Shown piece after piece: positions 1-8,562 of a DNA stretch of 64,000 bases. Position numbers and translations under genes: made by a program. This DNA is from a bacterium (lineage in GTDB: Bacteria; SAR324; XYD2-FULL-50-16). Every line of letters starts with the position of its first letter. Within the stretch, counting starts at the first letter, position 1. Below the pieces are notes generated by a model. The model worked only from the letters and a program-made list of their open reading frames with translations. It was not told the origin of the DNA and searched no databases. The DNA lies in the NCBI GenBank assembly GCA_024275165.1, contig JAJRZQ010000037.1, positions 1-64,000 on the forward strand, given 5' to 3'.

Positions 1-755
1 CGCAGCGGGCAGGCGCAAGCTTGTATGGAGATGGGGCTTATTCGCATGACCCGGGTGGAATCCTTAAAAGGGGTTGCCGAGGTGATTGAGATTCTCACCC
101 AAGCAGGCGGAAAAGAAACCAAAAAAAAAAACCTTCTCCACTAAACCCGAAGCCGAACCCGCTTGCTGTAGAGCCCCTGGCAGAACCGGCATTATCCACG
201 GCAAACCAAGCAACCCCAGCAGAACCGCCTGAGGGAAAGGAGGCCGAGGCGAACCTTGAAAAAGGCGAGAGTCAGCCCAACCTCACCCCCCCTGCTTGGC
301 TCAGTGAGCCCCCGCAAGCGGAGAGCTTTCCCGCAAAAGCTGTTACGGAAGGGGACGCTCAATCGCTTTCCAAACTAGACTGGCCTGGGTTTACCGCCTA
401 TTGTGGGGAGGCGAGCGGTTTTGCGCTTCACTCTTTACTCAAGAACTCGGTCCCGCTAGAATATAAAAGCGGTCACTTGCGTATTGGTTGTCGCAACTTA
501 GATATCTTCACCCCTCAACGGCGTGCAGAGTTAGAAAAGCTCGGAAGCGAGTTTTTGGGTCCTAAGTTGCGTATCAGCGTAGAAATAAGCGACTTGGCTC
601 AAGAAGAGTCGATCAACGCAAAAGAAAAAGTGGAGCGGGAAGAAGCCGACCAAGCCCGCCGTGACCGGGCTCGAAACAGCAAAGAGGTTCAAGGCTTGCA
701 AGAACAATTCACCAACAGCATAATTGAAGGGATCATCTTTAAGGAGGAAAAATAA
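1..755 (+). CDS. dnaX: DNA polymerase III subunit gamma/tau, 3' part (reading-frame switch at A11)
   Basis: This is the 3' part of the clamp-loader gene; the 5' end lies outside the window. Bases 1-144 read in frame 1 as a typical DnaX helical domain (MEMGLIRMTRVESLKGV) and end at TAA 142-144, just after a run of eleven A (121-131). From the run onward the -1 frame (codons starting at 132) stays open to TAA 753-755. It encodes a Pro/Glu-rich linker and a tau-like C-terminal domain (WPGFTAYCGEASGFALHSLL). So frame 1 gives a short gamma-like product, and a -1 shift, slippage or one extra A gives tau. The neighbours ybaB and recR are the usual dnaX partners, which supports the identity. A homopolymer error in the assembly is possible. 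The ORF track shows only the last 92 residues. Confidence 0.88.
121..131 (+). other. A11 slippery run in dnaX
   Basis: Eleven consecutive A residues follow the codon ACC. The zero frame terminates ten bases after the run; the -1 frame continues for about 200 codons. A run of 12 or 9 A would give one continuous gene. Poly-A slippage sites in dnaX are known: ribosomal frameshifting in E. coli and transcriptional slippage in Thermus. Confidence 0.7.
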
Positions 756-1099
756 TGTTTCAAGGCATGGATTTAAACCAGATGATGGAAAAGGCCAAGG
801 AACTGCAAAAAAACATGCAGGCCCAAAAAGAAAAGGCAGCCCAGGAAACCGTTGAAGCCCAGGTGGGCGGCGGGATGATCAAGATAGCCATGAACGGCAA
901 TTTAGAATTGCTCAAGGTGGAGATCGACCCGGAAGTCATTGAAAAAGAGGAAAAAGAAACCTTAGAAGACTTGGTGCGCGCCGCGGTGAACGAAGGGATT
1001 AAAAAAGCCCAAGCCATCAGCGGGGGCAACGGGTTGAACGATCTTTTCGCGGGGATGAACCTGCCCGATTTAGCTAATTTTAAATTCCCCGGTCAATGA
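755..1099 (+). CDS. ybaB: YbaB/EbfC nucleoid-associated protein
   Basis: A small DNA-binding protein of the YbaB/EbfC family. It has 114 residues, the usual size. It starts MFQGMDLNQMMEKAKELQKNMQ, the long N-terminal helix of the family, followed by the conserved strand region VEAQVGGGMIKIAMNGNLELLKVEIDPE. The start ATG overlaps the dnaX stop (TAATG) and has a strong AAGGAGG upstream. The stop overlaps the recR start in ATGA. The dnaX-ybaB-recR order is widely conserved, so the three are probably translationally coupled. Confidence 0.95.
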   Translation: MFQGMDLNQMMEKAKELQKNMQAQKEKAAQETVEAQVGGGMIKIAMNGNLELLKVEIDPEVIEKEEKETLEDLVRAAVNEGIKKAQAISGGNGLNDLFAGMNLPDLANFKFPGQ

Positions 1100-1701
1100 A
1101 GCTACCCGCTTCCCTCCATCGCTTGATTGAGGAATTAGCCAAATTGCCCACCATTGGGCGCAAATCGGCAAAGCGCTTGGCCTTTCATCTCGCCACGGCC
1201 CCCAAAGCCGACCCCAACGCCTTGGCCCAGGCCCTTTTGGCCGCGGCCATGGAGCTGAGACCCTGTACCCAATGCGGCGGCATTGCCTCAGGGGAACTCT
1301 GCCCCCTGTGCAACGACAAAAGTCGGCTGGAGGGAAGTATTTTAGTGGTGGAAGAGGCACGCAATGTATTTACCGTTGAAGAAAGCGGAATCTACAAGGG
1401 GCAATATCATGTCTTAGGAGGAGCGATCTCCCCCATGAAGGGAATTGGGCCCAGCCAGCTCAACCTTAAATCCTTAGAAGCGAGGATCGATCAAGGGGGA
1501 ATCGAAGAATTGATTCTCGCCACCAACCCCACCCTAGAAGGAGAGGCAACGGCCCATTACCTGACCGACCTGTTCCAATCCAAGGTGGCGCGCATCACCC
1601 GCATCGCGAGGGGAATGCCCACGGGCGGGGATTTAGAATACGCCGACCCAGGCACCCTCACCCGAGCCATTGAGGGGCGCACTCGGTTCAACTCCGCCTA
1701 A
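1096..1701 (+). CDS. recR: Recombination mediator RecR
   Basis: RecR works with RecO (and RecF) to load RecA onto gapped DNA. At 201 residues it has full family length. An N-terminal helix-hairpin-helix (LAKLPTIGRKSAKRLAFHL) is followed by a four-cysteine zinc finger (Cys57, Cys60, Cys69, Cys72) and a Toprim domain starting at ILVVEEARNVFTVE. The C-terminal part has the conserved ATNPTLEGEATA and RITRIARGMPTGGDLEYAD stretches. The ATG overlaps the ybaB stop by four bases. Nothing is missing. Confidence 0.97.
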   Translation: MKLPASLHRLIEELAKLPTIGRKSAKRLAFHLATAPKADPNALAQALLAAAMELRPCTQCGGIASGELCPLCNDKSRLEGSILVVEEARNVFTVEESGIYKGQYHVLGGAISPMKGIGPSQLNLKSLEARIDQGGIEELILATNPTLEGEATAHYLTDLFQSKVARITRIARGMPTGGDLEYADPGTLTRAIEGRTRFNSA

Positions 1702-1760
1702 TTGGCATGGCATTTGAATCCCCAATAGAAACCACCTATGACCTCTATTTTGAAGGAAGC

Positions 1761-2045
1761 ATGAAAGTCCTATTACCCCTCTTGATGTTTGGGCTCAGCC
1801 TACTTGTGGCCGGCCCCGCGTTCGCCGCCAATGATCGAGTACAGGGATATAAACGCCCTAGCGTTTGCTTAAAAACCAATATTCGTTGCGTTTTAAAACA
1901 ACTCAACGGCAAAAAGTATTGGTGCCTTAAAACAAGCATCCAAAGAAACCTAGATAGCCGCCATACCTCCCAGCCCTTGGCCCGTACCCGCAGAACCAAC
2001 ATGGGCAATTGCGCGAAAATCCTCGATGTAGATGCCCCCAACTAG
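1761..2045 (+). CDS. Small secreted cysteine-containing protein of unknown function
   Basis: The track ORF begins at 1707, but the ATG at 1761 fits better: GAAGGAAGC stands just before it and the product then begins with a clean signal peptide (MKVLLPLLMFGLSLLVAGPAFA). The mature part is about 70 residues, basic, with four cysteines (PSVCLKTNIRC, KKYWCLKTSI, MGNCAKIL), which suggests two disulphides in the periplasm. I do not recognise the family. The stop is directly followed by the ATG of the next gene, so the two may be co-transcribed. Confidence 0.65.
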   Translation: MKVLLPLLMFGLSLLVAGPAFAANDRVQGYKRPSVCLKTNIRCVLKQLNGKKYWCLKTSIQRNLDSRHTSQPLARTRRTNMGNCAKILDVDAPN

Positions 2046-3146
2046 ATGCCCTACCGCCCTCAGCTTATCGTACTCGATCAAGAGGTAGAAGATTTTGCCT
2101 TTACCCGCGTGATCTTAGACCGGCTGCCGGGAGTGGCGGTAAAGGTCGATAGCGCCCAGGCAAACCTCAAGAAACTACAGCAAGAGAGGGCCGGCCTGAG
2201 CGAGGGGAAAAAAACCCTGCACCTCAAACGCTATTTAGGGGCCCCGATGAAGCTCTGCCCCGGCTACACGGAGGCGCCGATTCTCTGTTGCGACTATCAA
2301 GTCATCGATTTGGTGGAAAACTGCCCCTTAGAATGCAGCTATTGCATTTTGCAAGCCTTTTTAAACAAATCGGTGATCAGCTTACATGTCAATATCGAAG
2401 AGATCATGGCAGGGGTGACCCAGGCCTTGGCGGCCCAGCCCCAGCGCCAATTTCGAGTCGGCACGGGGGAGCATTCCGATTCCCTGGCCTTAGAACACCT
2501 TTTCCCTGCCAGCCCTTACCTGATCGAGGCCTTTGCCAAAATCCCCAACGCGGTTTTGGAATTAAAAACCAAAACCACGATGATCGAAGGGCTTTTACCC
2601 TTGGCTCACCAAGGGCATACGGTCGTGGCTTTTTCACTGAACCCAGCAGAGATCATCCGCCGAGAGGAACTAAAAACCGCCAAGCTGCCCGAGCGCCTGG
2701 AGGCCGCCCGCAAACTCGCGGATGTAGGTTATAAGGTCGCCTTTCATTTTGACCCCTTGATTCATTACCCGGAATGGGAAAAGGGATACGAGGAGGTGAT
2801 TCAACAGATATTCCAACTCCTTGCCCCGCGAGAAATCGCCTGGATCAGCCTGGGCACCCTGCGCTATCTCCCTAGTTTAAAAGGGATCGCGGAAGAGCGC
2901 TTTCCCGGGTGCAATCTCTTTAGCGGGGAATTTGTCCCTGGCGAAGGAGGAAAACGGCAATACTTCAAGCCCCTGCGCAAAAAAATGCTCCACCAGGTCG
3001 GGGCTTGGCTGCAACGAGAGAGCCAGGGCAAAACCCCGCTTTATATCTGCATGGAAAAAGCAAGCTTGTGGGAAAAATCCATGCCCCTCGTCCCTAAAAA
3101 GGCAGAGGAGGTCGAACGATATTTAACGCGAAACTGCCCCCTCTAA
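2046..3146 (+). CDS. Spore-photoproduct-lyase-like radical SAM protein
   Basis: A 366-residue radical SAM enzyme. The cluster motif CPLECSYC (Cys93, Cys97, Cys100) binds a [4Fe-4S] cluster that would cleave S-adenosylmethionine. The order of blocks resembles the spore photolyase family: KRYLGAPMKLCPGY before the cluster, then FRVGTGEHSDSLALEHL and VAFHFDPLIHY. Such proteins are common in organisms that do not sporulate, where the substrate is unknown; repair of thymine photoproducts is only a possibility. The ATG directly abuts the previous stop. The final residues NCPL end normally at TAA. Confidence 0.8.
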   Translation: MPYRPQLIVLDQEVEDFAFTRVILDRLPGVAVKVDSAQANLKKLQQERAGLSEGKKTLHLKRYLGAPMKLCPGYTEAPILCCDYQVIDLVENCPLECSYCILQAFLNKSVISLHVNIEEIMAGVTQALAAQPQRQFRVGTGEHSDSLALEHLFPASPYLIEAFAKIPNAVLELKTKTTMIEGLLPLAHQGHTVVAFSLNPAEIIRREELKTAKLPERLEAARKLADVGYKVAFHFDPLIHYPEWEKGYEEVIQQIFQLLAPREIAWISLGTLRYLPSLKGIAEERFPGCNLFSGEFVPGEGGKRQYFKPLRKKMLHQVGAWLQRESQGKTPLYICMEKASLWEKSMPLVPKKAEEVERYLTRNCPL

Positions 3147-3220
3147 GGGGTGCGGTGATGAACTTTCAAGGCCTTGGAGCGGCTTAAGGCCGGGGCGCCC
3201 CTTGCCAAGAGGGGCCTGAA

Positions 3221-4495
3221 ATGCTATTGAATGCTATTAATCCAACCCCCCTTGCCATGCAACTCAAAATCGTGAAAGGCATGCGCGACCTCTATGGTGA
3301 AGAGGTCCGCGTCTTCAGCTACTTAGAAGAAAAAGCGCGGGAGATTTTCTCTCTCTACGGCTTTTCTGAAATCCGCACCCCCCTCCTAGAGCATACCGAG
3401 CTTTTCGCCAAGGGCGTGGGCGAAGAAACCGATATTGTGGGCAAGGAGATGTACCTACTGGAAGACCGCAACGGCAAGAGCTTGGCCCTGCGGCCCGAGG
3501 GCACCGCCAGCGTGGTTCGCGGCTTGGTCACCAACAACCTCTTAAAGCAAAGCCGCCAACTCCGCTTTTTCTATTTTGGCCCCATGTTCCGCTACGAGCG
3601 GCCCCAAAAAGGCCGCTATCGCCAGTTCTACCAAATCGGGGTGGAATGCTTCGGGGTCGAAGGCCCGGAAGCCGACCTAGAGATGTTTTTAATGCTCCGC
3701 CAATATTTTGCCGCCATCCAGCTCCAAGGGGTAGCTTTTCAGATCAATTCCATCGGCTGCCAAGAGGCCGCCTGCCGCCCGGCCTTTAAAACCAAGCTGA
3801 TCCATTTTTTAGAGCAACAAAAAGAAGAACTCTGCGCAGACTGCCAACGCCGCTTGAGCAATAACCCCTTGCGGGTTTTAGACTGCAAGCAACCAGGCTG
3901 CATCGCCTTAACGGCCCAGGCCCCCCAAAGCCACCAACATCTATGCGGTCGCTGCAAAGATCACTTCGCGACCTTGCAAAACTTACTGGATCAAGAAGGG
4001 GTGCAGTACGAACTCAACCCCAAGCTGGTGCGAGGCTTGGACTACTATTCCAAAACGGTGTTTGAGGTCTACTCGGCCAACCTAGGCGCCCAAAGCGCCG
4101 CTGGTGGCGGAGGCCGCTTTGACGGGCTTTTGGAACTGTACGGCAGCGCGGCGGCCCCGGCAGTGGGTTTTGCCCTTGGCCTAGACCGTTTAGCCCTCTT
4201 GAGCGAGCCCCTCGCCCCGGTCAACGGGGGGGCCTTTGTCATTGGTTTTGAGTCTCAGGCAGTGGTATCCCTCGTGGCCAAGGTGCGCCAAGCAGGGATT
4301 TTATGTGAATACGACCCCTTTTTTTCCAGCATGAAAAGCCAGTTCAAGCAGGCGGGTAAAAGCGGGGCCCGTTGGGCCCTGGTTTTGGGGGAAGAAGAAA
4401 TTCAAACCGGACAGGTCGCCTTAAAGGATTTAGACCAGGGCACCCAGACCAGCGTCACCCCCGAAATCGCCTTAGAAAAGCTCCAAGAAAATTGA
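3221..4495 (+). CDS. hisS: Histidyl-tRNA synthetase
   Basis: A class II aminoacyl-tRNA synthetase charging tRNA-His. Motif 2 is seen as FYFGPMFRYERPQKGRYRQFYQIGVE; the histidine-specific signature is LVRGLDYYSKTVFEVYS; motif 3 is VGFALGLDRLALL. The C-terminal anticodon-binding domain begins near FVIGFESQAVVSLV. At 424 residues it is normal length. I keep the 3221 start because AAGAGGGG stands at a good distance; the internal ATG at 3257 (MQLKIVKGMRDL) is closer to the family start but has no ribosome site. The stop overlaps a candidate promoter for hemA. Confidence 0.95.
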   Translation: MLLNAINPTPLAMQLKIVKGMRDLYGEEVRVFSYLEEKAREIFSLYGFSEIRTPLLEHTELFAKGVGEETDIVGKEMYLLEDRNGKSLALRPEGTASVVRGLVTNNLLKQSRQLRFFYFGPMFRYERPQKGRYRQFYQIGVECFGVEGPEADLEMFLMLRQYFAAIQLQGVAFQINSIGCQEAACRPAFKTKLIHFLEQQKEELCADCQRRLSNNPLRVLDCKQPGCIALTAQAPQSHQHLCGRCKDHFATLQNLLDQEGVQYELNPKLVRGLDYYSKTVFEVYSANLGAQSAAGGGGRFDGLLELYGSAAAPAVGFALGLDRLALLSEPLAPVNGGAFVIGFESQAVVSLVAKVRQAGILCEYDPFFSSMKSQFKQAGKSGARWALVLGEEEIQTGQVALKDLDQGTQTSVTPEIALEKLQEN

Positions 4496-4521
4496 CGAAA
4501 TTGCCCGATGCTTGTTATTCT
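4492..4521 (+). promoter_or_regulatory. Candidate sigma70-type promoter for hemACD
   Basis: TTGACG (4492-4497), an 18-base spacer and TATTCT (4516-4521) lie 25 bases before the hemA start. The -35 element overlaps the hisS stop codon. Confidence 0.5.
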
Positions 4522-4546
4522 TTCAGGGAATTTTGCATAGGTTCAT

Positions 4547-5851
4547 ATGGAATTAGGCCTCATTACCTCCAACTATAAAAACTGCGTTGTGGAACTGCGA
4601 GAAAAAGTTGCCGTTCCTGAAGAAGAGATCGCGCCCTTAATTCAGTTTTTAAAGGCAAAGTGCAACCTGCAAGGGGTCATGATCCTCTCCACCTGCAATC
4701 GGGTCGAGATCTACTTTGAGGCCGAACAGGCTCAAAAAGCGGTCCCTGCGGTTAAAAAGGCCTTTTTATCCTACTTCAACTACGATCCCGACCTGGATGA
4801 TCCCTTTACCTCTATCGTAGGGCGCGCGGCGATCCAGCATATCTTTCGCGTTACCTCTAGCCTGGAATCCATGGTCTTGGGTGAACCCCAAATCACCGGG
4901 CAGGTGAAAAACTTCTTTCATTTGAGTGTCAAGGGAAAGGGCCCGGGTTTTTTGCTCAATCAACTCTTTAACAAAGCCTTTGCCACGGCAAAACGAGTGC
5001 GCAATGAAACCGCGATTGCCAAGTTTGCCGTGTCCATCTCCTTTGCGGCCACCGAATTGGCTAAAAAAATCTTCGATGATCTCGGCGACAAGAGCATCTT
5101 GATCATCGGGGCCGGAGAAATGGCCGAACTCGCGGTAGCCCACTTGATGAAGGCAGGCTGTAGCCATCTCTTGGTAACCAATCGAACCTTTGCCCGCGCC
5201 GTGAACCTGGCAGAAAAATTCAACGGCAGCGCCGTTCGTTTTGAAGCGATGGACAAACACCTGGAAGCGGCGGATATCATCATCAGCAGCACCGGGGCTC
5301 AGGGCTTTATCCTAAACCAGCCGCTGGTCAATAAAGCCATGAAGCGGCGCAAGCACCGCGCCATGTTTTTGATCGACATCGCGGTGCCTCGCGATATCGA
5401 CCCGGAAGTCAACGAGATTGCCAACGCTTATGTTTATGATATCGACGACCTGCAAAGCGTGGTGGATGCCAACTTAGAAGAACGCAAAAAAGAAGCGGCC
5501 TTGGCCCAACACCTCATTGAAGAAGAATTAGACAAGGTGGATCAATGGCTCGCCACCTTAGAAGTGGTGCCCACCTTGACCCATTTTCGTGAAGAGGTGC
5601 TTAATTTGGCAAACTCGGAACTGGAGCGGGGTTTAAGCCAACTCAAAGAACTGAGCCCCAAGCAAGAGCGCGCCGTGCGCGCGATGATGAACGGCTTTGC
5701 CTATAAGCTCTTGCACCAGCCCACCGTGGTTTTAAAGCAAAAAGCCAAAGAAGGGGGCGAGGGGTTGGACTTTGTCCAAGCCTTGATCGAACTCTTTAAT
5801 CTCCAACGACCCCTTGAAACCAAGCCCAAAAAAGTTATCCAGCTTAAATGA
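4547..5851 (+). CDS. hemA: Glutamyl-tRNA reductase
   Basis: First enzyme of the C5 route to tetrapyrroles: it reduces glutamyl-tRNA to glutamate-1-semialdehyde with NADPH. The catalytic cysteine is Cys50 in STCNRVEIYFEA. Next come the LVNQLF-like hinge (LLNQLFNKAFATAKRVR), the NADPH-binding Rossmann segment (ILIIGAGEMAELAVAHL) and the C-terminal dimerisation helix. At 434 residues it is full length. It leads a hemA-hemC-hemD operon with four-base overlaps; hemL and hemB are not in the window. Confidence 0.97.
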   Translation: MELGLITSNYKNCVVELREKVAVPEEEIAPLIQFLKAKCNLQGVMILSTCNRVEIYFEAEQAQKAVPAVKKAFLSYFNYDPDLDDPFTSIVGRAAIQHIFRVTSSLESMVLGEPQITGQVKNFFHLSVKGKGPGFLLNQLFNKAFATAKRVRNETAIAKFAVSISFAATELAKKIFDDLGDKSILIIGAGEMAELAVAHLMKAGCSHLLVTNRTFARAVNLAEKFNGSAVRFEAMDKHLEAADIIISSTGAQGFILNQPLVNKAMKRRKHRAMFLIDIAVPRDIDPEVNEIANAYVYDIDDLQSVVDANLEERKKEAALAQHLIEEELDKVDQWLATLEVVPTLTHFREEVLNLANSELERGLSQLKELSPKQERAVRAMMNGFAYKLLHQPTVVLKQKAKEGGEGLDFVQALIELFNLQRPLETKPKKVIQLK

Positions 5852-6780
5852 GAAAACATATCCGCATTGCTACCCGTTCCAGCCAACTCGCCTTGTGGCA
5901 AGCCGAATGGATCAAGGGGCAAATCTTGTCCCGCTTTCCCCAGGTCACCGTTGAATTAAGACTTTTTAAAACGCAAGGGGATAAAATTCTAGATACCCCC
6001 TTAGCCAAGATCGGGGGCAAGGGGCTTTTTGTCAAAGAGCTGGAAGTAGCCCTATTGGCAGGCGAAGCCGATTTGGCCGTGCATTCCACCAAGGATGTCC
6101 CCATTGAGCTTCCCGAGGGCTTGGAAATTTCCATCTACACCCAGCGGGAAACCCCCTTGGACGCGCTAGTTTCCAACCAGCACCCTTCTTTTGCCAAGCT
6201 GCCCCCAGGGGCTAAAATCGGCACTTGCAGCCTCCGACGGATCGCCCAATTGCGGCACCAACGCCCTGATTTAGTGTTCGACTCCTTGCGGGGCAATGTC
6301 AACAGCCGCTTGAACAAGCTGGACGAAGGCCGCTATGACGCGATTGTTTTAGCCGCGGCAGGCTTGAAACGCTTGGGCTTTGAGCAGCGAATCCAAGAAG
6401 AAATCCCAGCTGAAATCAGCCTGCCCGCCATTGGGCAGGGAGTGGTTTCTATTGAAACCAGAACCGGAGACGACGAAACCTTAGCCGCTTTGGGGTTTCT
6501 CGACCATCCGGAAACCAGGCTTGCCCTCATTGCAGAGCGCGCCTTTTTAACCCGCCTCAACGGCGGCTGCCAAGTCCCCTTGGGCGGCTACGCTGTTTTA
6601 GAAGGCGCCCAAATCTGGCTCCGTGGGGTGGTGGCTCATCCTGATGGGAGCGCCTATCTTTTGCGAGAAATCCGGGGGCCCCAAGAAGAAGGCGCTCGCT
6701 TGGGGCTGGAACTAGCCGAAGAGATGCTCGCTGCCGGGGCGAGAGAAATCCTCACCTCGGTGGGCATCCGTACCCCATGA
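5848..6780 (+). CDS. hemC: Porphobilinogen deaminase (hydroxymethylbilane synthase)
   Basis: Polymerises four porphobilinogen units into hydroxymethylbilane. The cysteine that carries the dipyrromethane cofactor is Cys241 (LNGGCQVPLGGYA). The N-terminal RIATRSSQLALWQA and the substrate loop KTQGDKILDTPLAKIGGKGLF are canonical. Length is 310 residues, as expected. The start overlaps the hemA stop and the stop overlaps the hemD start, both as ATGA, so translation is probably coupled. Confidence 0.97.
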   Translation: MRKHIRIATRSSQLALWQAEWIKGQILSRFPQVTVELRLFKTQGDKILDTPLAKIGGKGLFVKELEVALLAGEADLAVHSTKDVPIELPEGLEISIYTQRETPLDALVSNQHPSFAKLPPGAKIGTCSLRRIAQLRHQRPDLVFDSLRGNVNSRLNKLDEGRYDAIVLAAAGLKRLGFEQRIQEEIPAEISLPAIGQGVVSIETRTGDDETLAALGFLDHPETRLALIAERAFLTRLNGGCQVPLGGYAVLEGAQIWLRGVVAHPDGSAYLLREIRGPQEEGARLGLELAEEMLAAGAREILTSVGIRTP

Positions 6781-7535
6781 GCAAGCCCTTGGAGGGGCGG
6801 CGCATTCTCCTCACCCGCGACCCCGGCGGCCCCTTGCAAAAGCTGTTGGAGGGGTACGGGGCCGAGGTGGTCGTGATTCCCGTGATCGAGCTTGTTGACC
6901 CGCCGAGTTGGCAGCCCTTTGACACAGCGGCTCAAGATCAATCCTCTTTTCAATACGCCCTGTTCACCTCCAAAGAAGGGGTTGCCCGTAGCCTTGCCCG
7001 CCTCCAGCGCCTGCGAGAGACCCTTTCCCCTCATCTCACCTTAGCCGCCGTCGGCAGTCAAACCGCAAAGCTGCTCAAACAAGCAGGCTACCCGGTGCGA
7101 TTGGTTCCCACCGATTTTCAGGCAGAAGGGCTCATGCGACTTTTTGAGCCTCTCGACCTGCAAAGCCGAGGGGTTTGGTTTCCCCGCGCCTTAGAGGCCA
7201 GAGAAGACCTAACCCAATTTTTGAGCGCCCGCGGCGCTAGGCTTGTTCTGACCCCGGTGTACCAAAATATCATCCCCTATCGTTTCGCGCCCCAAATAAA
7301 AAAAACGCTCCAAGCAAGCGCTGTGGACTGGATTGCTTTCACCAGCAGTTCAACGGTAAAAAATCTCCTGGAACTCTTAGGAAAAAAGCCGCATAATCAA
7401 ATCAAATTGGCCAGTATTGGAAAGATTACCAGTTCCGAGCTGGCCCAACAAGATTTAACCGCAACCGTCACCGCCCAACCTCAAACTTTAGCAGGCTTGG
7501 CCAAGGCGATTTTGGAATTTGAACACCATGCCTGA
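6777..7535 (+). CDS. hemD: Uroporphyrinogen-III synthase
   Basis: Cyclises hydroxymethylbilane with inversion of ring D. The family is poorly conserved, but the start (GRRILLTRDPGGPLQKLLEGYGAEVVVIPVIEL), the middle TSKEGVA and the closing DWIAFTSSSTVKNLLELL are typical of its two alternating domains. It has 252 residues. Its position directly after hemC with an ATGA overlap strengthens the call. The last bases overlap the next gene by eight. Confidence 0.9.
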   Translation: MSKPLEGRRILLTRDPGGPLQKLLEGYGAEVVVIPVIELVDPPSWQPFDTAAQDQSSFQYALFTSKEGVARSLARLQRLRETLSPHLTLAAVGSQTAKLLKQAGYPVRLVPTDFQAEGLMRLFEPLDLQSRGVWFPRALEAREDLTQFLSARGARLVLTPVYQNIIPYRFAPQIKKTLQASAVDWIAFTSSSTVKNLLELLGKKPHNQIKLASIGKITSSELAQQDLTATVTAQPQTLAGLAKAILEFEHHA

Positions 7536-8562
7536 AGAAGCCGACTTTATACTCGCTCTGCCTAAAATCGAGTTGCATGTACACCTAGAAGGCTTTGTCG
7601 ACCCTGTGTTTTGGCATGAGATGTTGACTCGCCAGGGGGGGCCTTCCCCGCCCCTCTCTCAATTGGAAGCATCTTATGACTTTAAGGATTTCCCCGGTTT
7701 TTTACAGGCTTTTGCCGCTGTGGTGCGGAGTTTTCACAGCCCCGAAGACTTCTATCATCTGACCAAAAAAGCTTTAAATTTTCAGGCCGATCAGGGAATC
7801 CGCTACAGCGAAACCTATTTTACCCCCATTTTTTACACCCCCAAGGGGTTGGACTTTCATGAAATCATGAGTGAAATCCATCGGGCCGCTAGGGAAGCAA
7901 AAGAAGAAAGAGGGATTACCCTCCGCCTGATTTTGGACGGAGTGCGCAATTTTGGCTTTGCCTCTGTGCAAAAAGTCTTTGAAATGGCCGCCTCGGATCG
8001 AACCGGTTTGGTGGTCGGCGTGGGTTTAGGGGGCGACGAGACCCACCACCCCGCCCACCTGTTTATTGACAACTTCGCCTGGGCAAGGGCTCAAGGCTTG
8101 ACCGCGGTCTGTCATGCCGGAGAGACCATGGGCGAGGCTTCCATGCTGGATGCCATTGAGCTGTTGGGCGCTCGTCGCATTGGCCACGCTTTACGCATCC
8201 AAGAGGGGAGCCGTATCGAAGAAATGCTGGAGCGCTACGCAGTCTGTTTGGAACTCTGCCCCACCAGCAACCTCAAAACAGGCCAAATCGCCAGCTTGGA
8301 AGAACACCCTTTCAAAACCTACCGCCAAAGAGGCTATCAAATCTCTTTAAATTCAGATGATCCTGGATTTTTTAAAACCAGCCTGCTCACAGAATACAAA
8401 AAAATGGGCGCGCTCTACGACTTCGGCCCCGCCGAATACTGCCAACTCGCTTTACGGGCTCTGGACTCCGCTTTTTTACCCCGCGCCCAACGAGACCAAA
8501 TCGCCTCAGAGATCATGACCCACTTTGAGAAATGGACTCAAGCCCTGGGCCAAGAGGGATAA
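7528..8562 (+). CDS. Adenosine/adenine deaminase family protein
   Basis: A zinc-dependent amidohydrolase. The metal ligands are HVHLEG near the N-terminus, the HAGE catalytic glutamate segment, RIGHALRI, and SLNSDDPGFF near the C-terminus. Substrate is not settled by sequence: adenosine, adenine and aminodeoxyfutalosine deaminases (the last for menaquinone synthesis) share this fold, and the NSDDP block is seen in more than one branch. I start at ATG 7528 (MPEEADFIL) rather than the TTG at 7519. It overlaps hemD by eight bases. Its 3' end overlaps the convergent KamA-type gene by 25 bases. Confidence 0.85.
   Translation: MPEEADFILALPKIELHVHLEGFVDPVFWHEMLTRQGGPSPPLSQLEASYDFKDFPGFLQAFAAVVRSFHSPEDFYHLTKKALNFQADQGIRYSETYFTPIFYTPKGLDFHEIMSEIHRAAREAKEERGITLRLILDGVRNFGFASVQKVFEMAASDRTGLVVGVGLGGDETHHPAHLFIDNFAWARAQGLTAVCHAGETMGEASMLDAIELLGARRIGHALRIQEGSRIEEMLERYAVCLELCPTSNLKTGQIASLEEHPFKTYRQRGYQISLNSDDPGFFKTSLLTEYKKMGALYDFGPAEYCQLALRALDSAFLPRAQRDQIASEIMTHFEKWTQALGQEG

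Noticed and set aside
4766-5260. 164-residue minus-strand ORF
   Set aside because: It is a shadow of hemA, whose plus-strand product is a clear full-length enzyme; the shadow has no family features.
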